A DNA stretch of 64,000 bases. Source: Blepharisma stoltei. Taxonomy: Eukaryota > Ciliophora > Heterotrichea > Heterotrichida > Blepharismidae. Both the position numbers and the translations under genes were made by a program. Location of the stretch: assembly GCA_914767885.1 (NCBI GenBank), contig CAJZBQ010000057.1, positions 124,001 through 188,000 of the forward strand. The letters run 5' to 3'. Positions 55,510 to 64,000 of this stretch are shown one piece after another. A model generated the notes under the pieces. That model made no database searches. It was not told the DNA's origin and was given only the letters and a program-made list of their open reading frames with translations. Each line of letters starts with the position of its first letter. The stretch's first letter is position 1.

Positions 55510-57686
55510 ATGATGATAAAAAAAATAGAGATTTTTTATATTAAAAAGAATATTTACAGATATGATATACCTTTGGAAAGATGAACTTGTGTCAAAATCA
55601 GCAATTTAGAAGAATTTTTAAGAAATGAGCCGTCTTCATGAAATTTCAATTGAGGCTGCAGATTAGTTTATGTCCCTGATGGAAGTTTTTATATCCTCGG
55701 AGGAGTAGGTCACGAACTAAGCAGCACCAAAGCAGACGTATTTTATTTTGCCTCAGAAACAAGAGAACTCTCTAGACGAGCTTCCATGCTTGAAAGAAGA
55801 GAAGGACCAGCAGTTATTTACAGGCAAAATTATTTATAGAACTTTTTCTTCAATAGCGCGATAAGGCGCATTCCTAGGTTTTACCAGAGGGTCTTGGACA
55901 TATGAAAACCTGCTATTCCTTATTCATGGGGGAGACAAACTGCCTAAATAAAGAATTCTACCTAATCAATCTCGAGAACTTGAAGAGAGGCTGTGTGGAA
56001 AATTTACATTTTGGTTCGTCAAATGAATCTGACGAGCCATTTCTGGCCAGTACTTGAAAATTAAAAATGATAGTTGTCAGAATTTTATTAATTTTCTGAT
56101 GAAAGAGTATGATCAGAATTTTAATAATTCCTTTTGACAATAAAATTCAAAATTCAAACTTTTAATAGAAGATTTAAGAGATAATTTAAGCATAAAGATA
56201 ACATAATGAATACTCTTTAATACCTTAGGGAGACGATGCCAGTAATGATTTTTAAAATTTGACTTTTTCATAGTGACTTAGCCATCTTAATTGTTTTTTA
56301 AAAATTCAAAATTCAGAAGATTTAAAGAAATAATTTAAGCATAAAAATAACGTAATGAATACTCTTTACTGCCTTAGGGAGACGATGCCAGTAATGATTT
56401 TTAAAATTTGACTTTTTTCATAGTGCCTTAACCATCTTAATAATTTTTTTAAAATTTCAAAATCCAAACATTTAATAGAAGATTTAAAGAGATAATTTAA
56501 GCATCAACATAGCATAATGAATAGTCTTTACTGCCTTAGGGAGACGATGCCAGTAATAATTTTTTAAAATTTGACTTTTTCATAGTGCCTTAACCATCTT
56601 TAAATTTTTTAAAATTCAAAATTCAAACTTTTAATAGAAGATTTAAAGAGATAATTAAATTGTAAATATAACGTAATAAATACTCTTTACTGCCTTAGGA
56701 GACGATGCCAGTAATGATTTTTATAATTTGACTTTTTCATAGTGACTTAATTAATTACTTGATCCTGTGCCATTTATTAAAATTCTGATCATACTCTTCA
56801 TCAGAAAATTAATAAAATTCTGACAACTATCATTTTTAATTTCAAGTACTGGCCAGAAATGGCTCGTCAGATTCATTTGACGAACCAAAATGTAATTTTC
56901 CACACAGCCTCTCTTCAAGTTCTCGAATTGATTAGGCAGAATTCTTTATTTAGGCAGTTTGTCTCCCCCATGAATAAGGAATAGCAGGTTTTCATATGTC
57001 CAAGACCCTCCGGTAGCACCTAGGAATGCGCCTTATCGCGCTATTGAAGAGAAAGTTCTATATATGTAATGGGTGGAAAATACAGTTACAACACCTGTGA
57101 AAAATATTCAATCACAGATGACACTTGGACGCATTTTTCTCCTATGATTCATGGGCGATTTGAGCCAGTTGCTTCCCTTCTTCAAGGTGATGAGTACATG
57201 TACGTAATTGGTGGATATCCTCAAGAACTTGTAGGAAGATCAATAGAGCGCTACATTTTCAGAGAAGACCGATGAGAAGCTTTACAAATTCTGCTCCCAG
57301 TGCCTTGTCTCCATTCTGGGATATATCCTGTAAACTATCAAAAAATTGCTTTACTAGGTGGTCGTTTTTCAAGATCAGTCTTTATTTTTGACATCACAGA
57401 AACTCAGTTAGGGAATACCCTTTCACAAGCTCAAGACGAAATGTTCAGAATATATGAGATTGAAAGCTTCCCTGACCAATTAGAAACAGTTTATCCTCTT
57501 GTTTACTATAAAGAGGACAACAAAGTTTACTTCATAAAATCAGTCCAAGGCGAATCCCCTACGGTGTTATTTTATCCATACCGCAGCTTTATGAGAGGGC
57601 CAGCCCAAAATCCTATAGAATATCGTAGAACAGTAAAATTGCCACCAATAAATACGAATTCGTATATAACATTTAAACGTAAATAA
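55510..57686 (+). CDS. Kelch-repeat protein split by a foldback element
   Basis: 316 aa once 1226 bp are removed (951 nt). Repeats are recognisable by the blade pattern: VYVPDGSFYILGGVGHELSS, then YVMGGKYSYNTCEKYSITDD, YVIGGYPQELVGRSIERY and IALLGGRFSRSVFIFDIT. TGA encodes Trp in the N-terminal part and in REDRWEAL. Probably a beta-propeller binding protein. It overlaps the next gene by one base (TAATG). Confidence 0.85.
55839..57058. mobile_element. Foldback element with 300-bp inverted repeats and tandem core
   Basis: Arms of about 300 bp (55839-56130 and 56770-57058) are inverted copies, starting GAACTTTTTCTTCAATAGCG and ending CGCTATTGAAGAGAAAGTTC. Between them are four tandem units of about 150-165 bp, each holding GCCTTAGGGAGACGATGCCA or a close variant. 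Flanks TTTATA/TATATA. Removal restores NYLYVMGG in frame. The arms have coding-like open stretches but no recognised protein. Confidence 0.88.
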
Positions 57687-60422
57687 TGTCTAAAAAGAAA
57701 GATTATTTAGCTCAGGAGAAAGAGTCTGCTGCTTTTCTTGCAAAGGCAAATGTTATGTAGTTAAATACGGTTACTGTGCAGAGGAAAAAAGAATCGTCGG
57801 TGAAGCATCATAAATTTGAGCTAATGCACCATATGCAGACTTTAAAGCAAAGAAGAGCTGCTTTAGAAGCTGATCTAGGGGTATTTATTGAAGAAAAAGG
57901 ATTAAAAGCGATTATTGAAGAAGAAAAAGGACTGAGTGATGAAAGAGATGAGTTTTCAGATGGAATTCGGACTGAAATATCAGGGTGCAAAGAAATTCTT
58001 GAAAGTTTAAAAGTCCAATGAAATCATATATTTGCTTTGAAAAACCAAGGGAAAAGTGCAGAAGCAAGGAAAATTTGGAAAGATAGGATAGAAACTGTGA
58101 GGCAATTTTTAGAAGAAATTAATGCACATTTTAAAGAAAGAAGTGAATATCTAAAAGAATCGCAAAATGATATTGAGATGCCAAATCTGCAGATAGATGA
58201 AGAATCACCAGAACCTGATCAATTTTTAGAAACTATTCCTATTGGAGTTCCAGGGTATCTTTTATATAGAATTAACACGGAATCAATCAAATCTGAATAC
58301 TCAAAAGCTTTAATCTCCCTTCGTGAGCGAAAAAAAATTTGTTCGCTCAAGAAGGGGGTTAATTATTTTTTTTAAAATCTATATATATAAATTTTATAGT
58401 AATTTTTTTTCGAAATTCGAAATAATTTTAAAGCAAATATTAATTTTGTAAAATTTATGTTTCAAAATTCAACAGAATTAGCTAGAGATTTTATTATAAT
58501 ATTTCTTATATCTTTTAAATAAAAGTTTTATATACCTATAAAAAAGGGATTTGTCCAATGGTTTTTATTCGCTCACGGAGGGATGGGGAGTTAGCAATTG
58601 TTAATGAAACTTTTGAGCTCCAACTTCAACAAATAGAAGAAGCTGTACAAAATTGGCCTCAAGACTCTCATGAAAAATTTATGGCTGTTTATAAACAATA
58701 TATAGAAAACGGCAAACCACGTGAAAGGTATATGGAAATGCTCAGGTTTCATTTCCCAACACTTTCGAGGCAGGAGCTTGAAAATCATGACAGAGTTGTA
58801 GAAAAAATTAGATGGAATAAAAAACATAGGAAAAATATTTTAAAGGATTGAATAAGACATAGGGTTGCTTTAAAAGAGGCTGCAGAAAATATGCTGGCAA
58901 GCATTATGGATGCAGCTATAGAAAGATTTAATAAAGAATTAGAATTTGTGAAGCAGCAAAAACAGCTTGATAGGCTTGGAAAAGAAATTGATGAAAAAAG
59001 ACCTGAATACTTGCAGAAACTTGAAGAAAAGCAGAGAAAAGAGCAAGAATTAAAGCAGAAAGAGCTTGAAGAAAATCAAAAGAAAATAGAAAGTAGCAAA
59101 ATTCATCAAGAAATAATAAAAAAGCAAGCTGGTGAATATAACTTAAGACCCTTTATAGATTCTTTAGTAGTAATGTCTATTGAATAGGCAACGAAAATCC
59201 AATTTTTATGAAAAGGGCTAATTAAAAAATTGATTATAATTTTCATTTGCCAATTTTAAATTGTACTTGTCAGAAAAATATAATTAAAATATGGCGTCTT
59301 CGTCTGGGTATGGCCTCTCGGCCATACATACTCACCTCATATTTTAATTATATCCGGCAAGGTTTTGCCATTCCGGAAATGGGCAACAATGCCACGGTAA
59401 GCAATTCTGCAGAGCAGAGCCTGGCCCATGCTTAACGACCAGAATGGATTTTTTCCTCGAGAGGAAAGGGAGTCCAAGTTTGGAAAGGGTAAGCCCAGCA
59501 TGGTCTACAGTCAATGCCTAGACCAATCGGGCAACTACCTAGCGTGAAACTGGGAGTTACGTCCCAGGATTTGGAATTTCCCTTTTTGCCGAAAGGTGAC
59601 CAGAAAATCCATTTTTGGAAATTTCGGAAAGCCAACTCTCGTCAACTCAAGCAGCAGCCGCAGAAATCCATAGCCCGCCCACTCAAGACTTAAGCCGCAG
59701 CACGCTGTGGGAAGGAGTAGACTTATTTCCTCTTGGCAAATCTTTATGGTTTGTTAGGAATGCGTCGCAAAGCAGGTGAACCTCAAGATACCGAGGTCCT
59801 TGGTGACTGCGTTAACAGTACGGCAGACGCCTATTAATGTATAAGTAAGTAAGTACTTATCAGAAAATTGGCATTTCATTGCTCCTAAACGAGCAAAAAT
59901 AGACGGGAGCTATACAAAGAAAAAAAGCTAAAAATTGCAAGCCAAGAAAAAACGCTCAAAGTTCAAAAAGAAATCCAAGAAAATTCAAAACAAAAAGAAT
60001 TAATTATTAAAAACAAGCCAAAAGTAAATGAAAGACAAGTTAAAGCCAAAATAAAGCAGCAAGAAATACAAGATAAAAAAGAACAGAAAAGGATTGAGCA
60101 GATTATTGATAACCAAAGAATTGAGGCTGCAGTGCAAGCTTATTCACATATACCGCAGGTTGAGTTAGATAGAGAAAGAGTACAGCAGAATACGAAATCA
60201 AAAGAAGCCAAGTTTGTAAAATATGATAAAGCTGACCAGGTCAAATTATTCCCACAAACTGGATTTACCGCAGAAAATTTGATGAAAGATATGAGATATA
60301 GGATTTCAAGCATGCTTAATGATGCTGGGCTTGCCTCTACTGAATACGGCAAACGTATCATAAATGCTGCACCACCGATGAGAGAACCAAGAAGGGATAC
60401 TGTTGGAACATTAAAATTTTAA
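57686..60422 (+). CDS. Coiled-coil protein, possibly CCDC148-like
   Basis: MSKKKDYLAQEKESAAFLAK is followed by an in-frame TAG unless GCAAATGTTATGTAG (15 nt, GC-AG) is spliced. The coil follows (QTLKQRRAALEADLGVFIEE), then SEYSKAL, a family A IES, and AIVNETFELQLQQIEEAVQN. DSHEKFMAVYKQYIENGKPR and a Glu/Lys-rich helix come next. A type S1 insert lies at 59278-59852. The 3' part reads KLKIASQEKTLKVQKEIQEN to the end GTLKF. The join across 59188-59900 is not resolved, since a TAG follows SLVVMSIE, so the last part may belong to a second gene. The CCDC148 suggestion rests on overall layout only. Confidence 0.6.
58313..58590. mobile_element. Family A IES in the 57.7-kb coiled-coil gene
   Basis: TTA at 58310-58312 and 58591-58593. 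Tips ATCTCCCTTCGTGAGCGAAA and CTCACGGAGGGATGGGGAG. Removal gives SKALAIVNE in frame. Confidence 0.9.
59278..59852 (+). mobile_element. Retroelement-like insert (type S1)
   Basis: 15-bp repeats GTACTTGTCAGAAAA (59263-59277) and GTACTTATCAGAAAA (59853-59867). 575 bp. The 5' end has a hairpin of TATAATTAAAATATGG with its complement. The 3' end is TATAAGTAAGTAA. Same family as 50165-50800 and, reversed, 32147-32688. Confidence 0.85.
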
Positions 60423-60753
60423 TTAATGCTTTTCTATAGAAAACAATAAGAGATTTTAAAAAAATGGGTAAATTCAAGAAACAGAAGATTTTTCTACGGT
60501 TTTTGACACTCCTGGAAAGCGTGAATTAACAGTTTTCTTATAGAAAAAGCTTTATAAAAACTATGTAGATATGCAGATAGATTAAAGAAAAGAAATCAGA
60601 AATTTGTCTATAAACTCTAGCAAAAATATGGATTTATTAGAGCTGAATTTAGCCTTAAAAGATATTGAAATAAACTAAGCAAGTTTGTAGATATACATAA
60701 GCAAATCATTCAAATAAACTATAAATTAACATTTTGAACTAATCTAATTAAAT
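60423..60753. other. Intergenic stretch with possible gene remnant
   Basis: A short coding-like run (ETEDFSTVFDTPGKRELTVF, then KKLYKNYVDMQID and SSKNMDLLELNLALKDIEIN) is interrupted by TAG and TAA and has no clear start. It could be an unresolved exon set of a small gene or decayed DNA. Confidence 0.35.
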
Positions 60754-63700
60754 ATGGATTTGCCTGAACATCTTTACAATTGACTTCAAACACTTGGAAT
60801 TATACCTTATAGCGATAACGCTGAATCTGACCGTTATTCCCTTCCTGAAGAAATTGTAGAAAGCTTGGAGTCCGGAGACTGTGTAACACTTCTCGTTAAA
60901 CACTTAAATCAAATAAAAGTAACTGCAACATAGAATAACTTTGAAAGGCTCACAACGCCTATCCCTGAATTAAATACACTCAAGCCAGTAACAAACCTTT
61001 CAGCCAAACTCTACAACTGAAATATCATTGTTCAAGCTCTGCAACTTTTAGGTGTTACTATTGATCCTGACACAAAAAGCTTATAATAATTTGCCTTTTT
61101 TGCTTCAAACTTCAGTCAGATAATAAAAAAAATATTTTTTAATAATAAAAAATGAAAGCAAAAAAAATTATTATTATAATTGTTGCTGGAGACCGAGAAA
61201 TGATCACTGAAGTCCTTGAACAAATTTATCAAGCCGCCAAGCCACAAGCTGAAAATCCTCCTCCGCAGCCTACACAAGTATATAAAAAAGCTATCACAAC
61301 TTCAGAAGGAGGCGTAATAATTGACTCAATTGACTCAAGTAAGCCATTATTTGAAGCTGACACTTGTTTGGAGTTTTTTATTCTCTCATTTTGTCACAAT
61401 TTTAATATCACTCCTAAGCAAGCAGCTGGACTACTTACCCAAGGCTATAAATACCTAGCTCATATTGTAGCAAAAGGGCTAAAAGGCGACTTTGAGCCTG
61501 TAATTATATGACTTCAAGACATATATTCAAATACTGAAAGATTGCATGGACTTATCCAAAACGAAATTTCTGGAGGCTCAATGAATTTTGTGTTATCTGC
61601 TTTTAAACCAGGGCTGATTTCTAAAGAAATGGAAGCCTCCCAATGGACTTATAGAGTATATTCCAAGCTATGTTTAGAGCTCGCTGAAAATGACTCTCTA
61701 AAAGAAGCCTGGAATTGGTTCATTAATGGTACCTCCTGCATTGAATTGTGCCTTAAAAGCTTAAAAAGGCATGGGAACGCAATTTTTCCAAATTTAGTTG
61801 AATTTTTATTGCAGATTGGCCAGCAGAACTACGTGGAATTATTTACTTTGCACTTAAGAAATGCAATCCCAGACTCAAAAGAGTATTTAAATTTAATGAA
61901 TGATTTTTTACCTCTGCTTTCAGAAAGCCAAACTGCATATGATGATATTGCAGATTCTGGGGTTGTAGGATATTGGCTAGAACTCGGGATGAGAGAAGCA
62001 GAGTCAGGGCAAAATCACGACCCAGGGACAAGAAGCTGTGCATTGTATTTTTTATTGCATTTATTAACAGAATTTTTTCCTAAAATATCAAGTAATGAAA
62101 TTCTAGTCAATGCAGTGCTATCATTGTTAAACAGAACATGCAGGGACGAAAGCAAGGCTCTTCAAAACATGGCAGTCGGCATGCTGTTTCTTTTACTTGA
62201 ATTTTTTGCTGGAGAAAAAAGTAATTACGCCCCAATTGTGTATAGAACCCTCACGTTTTTGCTTGTAGAAAATTACTCCCATAACGAAATGAGAGAATAT
62301 TTAGAATGCAATTTCAGGATGACTTATAAAACAATTGGGTCAATACCAGTAGGAGTTTTATTGGAGCCACTAGTCAAAAGACTCCAGCTGAGCGAGGTCC
62401 ATTTAGACGTTTTTGATTTTGATTTTCTAGTCGCACTCTCACAGCATCCAAGTTTGACTGTAAAACATGCAATCCAGCTTATTGATATTGTAGGGAAAAC
62501 TTATCTAAATGACTTAATACGATCCCGAGCTTGTGGGGTGCCGTTTACCTACTTAGCTGACCGCTTTGTGGAAACTGAAGCTATGCAGGACTATTTATAT
62601 ATGTTTTCTCGATATTCGTTAAATTTGGTATTAACATGTGAACAGCAGAATTATCAAGTAAAACAAGGAAACCCAAAAAATAAGCACTCAATTTCTGAGG
62701 CACAAATGGACGAGCTCAGGCAGCAGAGAAATTTGATTTTAGATATGATAAGTTGAATTGTTCAGCAATGGCAAGAAAGCTTAAATGAAAAGCTTAAAAA
62801 TCTTATACTGCAGACAAATTATGCATTTTTCCAAGTCCTTGGGTTGAACTGCAAAAGTATTCTTGAAGTTTTAAGCCTTTTTGGAGAGCCTGAGCAGTTA
62901 GTTAAATCTTTTGAACAGGAAAATGCAGAACTGATTGTCCCACATGAAGAAGAAGGTGAAGACGAAGATGCCAAAGGCTCTGAAAACTATCAAATTGTGC
63001 CTGTAGAAGAAGGAAACTCTGAAAATCAAGGAAATAAAGAAAAAAAGGGTCAGTTTCCATGAGACAGGGCTTTTTCTGATATAGAAAAAGCAAAGAAAAA
63101 AAGGCTGGAAAAAGAACTTAAGGCTAAAGAAGAAGAGGAAAAAAAGCAAAAAGCGTTAGAACAGAATAAGAAAAAACTACAAAAACAGCTTGAAATAAGA
63201 AAAGTTGAGCAAGGGAGGCATCGAGATGCTAATGATATTTCGATGTATGAAGAAGGAGTGGCGACTAAATATATAGCGCCTCCAGATGAAATTACATTAA
63301 AAGAATTCAGCTCTGCTGAGTCAGATGAGCAGGAAGCTATAGATTTACTATTGAAAAAGTATCGCCTGAGCCTCCTTTTGGCTCAAACTATCTCGAATCT
63401 CCTGATGACAATCTGGAGTTGCGCTTATCAAAATTTGTCGACGAAACCTCCCCGGATGACAAATCCACTCCTGGGGATTTGTTTAATGAGCAAATGATGG
63501 TATAATCAACTCCCCGATTGAGTCGGTAAATTTAAAATAGCCCGAGCCAAAAGTAGACTAGGGCTATATTCTAGAGTATTTAAAATACTTTTCGTTAAAT
63601 ATTCTGGAACTGGGCATGCAAGAAAAAATGGAGCTGTTTCTTCCTTTGATTATTTAGCAGATAGAAAATCGAAATTAACTGAAGCAGAAATGATTAAAGT

Positions 63701-64000
63701 TTTAATTGATCATAGTGTCATTCCAAAGTTGCTTATACTAATATATCTACTATTAAATTTCTATTAAATCATAAGTATCTTAATTTTATGCATTAATATA
63801 TTAAATTTAATTTTAATATTTTTTTATTTATTTTTAAATATTTATACAAAAGAAGAGCTAAAAACTATCATGAAAACTTATCTTTTGAAAATAGTCAAAC
63901 AAAATGACTTATCAAACGTTGACTATGATGGATTTAAAGGATTATTTTGCCAAATCGCTTGGTTTATCTATTCAAGGAATCCTCATGATTTTAGCCACTT
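60754..64000 (+). CDS. CH-like N-terminus plus helical-repeat protein, partial at window end
   Basis: MDLPEHLYNWLQTLGIIPYS to TIDPDTKSLIVAGDREMITE resembles a calponin-homology-like domain of ciliary proteins. It is reconstructed by a 15-nt intron (GTAACTGCAACATAG) and a 95-bp TA-bounded IES. A helical armadillo-like region of about 400 residues follows, then an acidic linker (VPHEEEGEDEDAKGSENYQI) and a charged coil. Beyond it are an unresolved frame change near 63360, a 15-nt intron at 63526-63540 and a 111-bp IES. The C-terminal part is SRVFKILFVKYSGTGHARKN ... ELKTIMKTYLLKI, possibly EF-hand-like. The end is outside the window, and whether everything after 63505 belongs to the same gene is inferred. 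Confidence 0.65.
60919..60933 (+). other. 15-nt intron
   Basis: GTAACTGCAACATAG. It contains the only in-frame TAG of this exon, and removal gives LNQIKNNFERLTTP. Confidence 0.88.
61084..61178. mobile_element. 95-bp TA-bounded IES
   Basis: TA at 61082-61083 and 61177-61178. Removing 95 bp gives DTKSLIVAGDREM in frame. The interior is A/T-rich with stops. Confidence 0.75.
63526..63540 (+). other. 15-nt intron
   Basis: GTAAATTTAAAATAG, canonical in length and ends. Removal gives PDWVARAKSRLGLYS with TGA as Trp. Confidence 0.65.
63736..63846. mobile_element. 111-bp TA-bounded IES
   Basis: TA at 63734-63735 and 63845-63846. Removal gives IPKLLTKEELKTIMK in frame. Almost pure A/T. Confidence 0.7.

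Noticed and set aside
56160-56760. CRISPR-like array in the tandem repeats
   Set aside because: Units of 150-165 bp with diverged copies and no short uniform repeats or spacers. They form the core of a eukaryotic foldback element.
4766-58600. Poly-C/poly-G tracts as sequencing or assembly artefacts
   Set aside because: They recur at the same place in independent copies with varying lengths and always next to TNA repeats and the CCGTGAGCG motif. Exact tract lengths may still be unreliable.
60140-60361. Antisense frames over coiled-coil exons
   Set aside because: They are shadows of Lys/Glu-rich coding sequence and have no independent support.
1-64000. Karyorelict (Loxodes-type) code or standard code
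   Set aside because: TAA and TAG never appear as sense codons at conserved positions and mark gene ends; only TGA is sense. The standard code would truncate most genes at conserved Trp sites.

Overview
This is a eukaryotic window and almost certainly ciliate germline (micronuclear) DNA. The best match is Blepharisma or a close heterotrich. TGA must be read as tryptophan: in-frame TGA falls at family-conserved Trp positions in BUD31, GCP2, a DYRK kinase and a response regulator, while TAA and TAG end genes. Introns are 15-16 nt, GT(A)..TAG. The DNA is AT-rich with tightly packed genes. Many coding frames are broken by inserts whose precise removal, leaving one copy of a short direct repeat, restores a recognisable protein. 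These inserts behave as internal eliminated sequences (IESs). The species is inferred; the code, introns and inserts are read from the sequence.

Layout. 1-8.3 kb: an inverted duplicated two-gene cassette (1-816 and 7375-8269), now decayed, around a histidine acid phosphatase and a hybrid histidine kinase. 9-13.8 kb: small unknown genes, two MITE-like elements and a large unknown protein. 14.4-25.2 kb: a Cys-rich membrane protein, syntaxin, PARN deadenylase, GRASP (split by a 1.9-kb element), PEX14 (two IESs), a ubiquitin/ubiquitin-like fusion and a polytopic membrane protein. 25.2-34.5 kb: EF-hand protein, gamma-tubulin complex GCP2, BUD31, C2H2 zinc finger and COX11. 34.6-47.5 kb: CTD-type phosphatase, FYVE-like coiled coil, Vms1/ANKZF1-like VLRF1 protein, DYRK kinase, YIP1-family protein, ankyrin-AGC kinase and a coiled-coil protein. 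47.6-64 kb: PGAP6/TMEM8-like membrane hydrolase, B-box protein, inactive trypsin-like protein, kelch protein, coiled-coil protein and a CH-like/helical-repeat ciliary-type protein running off the end.

The genes are ordinary housekeeping and do not form a pathway. The unusual content is the mobile layer. (1) MITE-like IESs with ends CTCCCC...GGGGAG and 3-bp TNA target duplications, in three inner-sequence families (A, B, C). (2) Retroelement-like inserts with 11-17-bp target duplications, several in coding exons. (3) Larger TIR or foldback elements in the GRASP and kelch genes. (4) 41-111-bp AT-rich IESs with TA/TTA-type repeats. After removing inserts and their target repeats, eleven genes have lengths that are exact multiples of three and read through without a stop.
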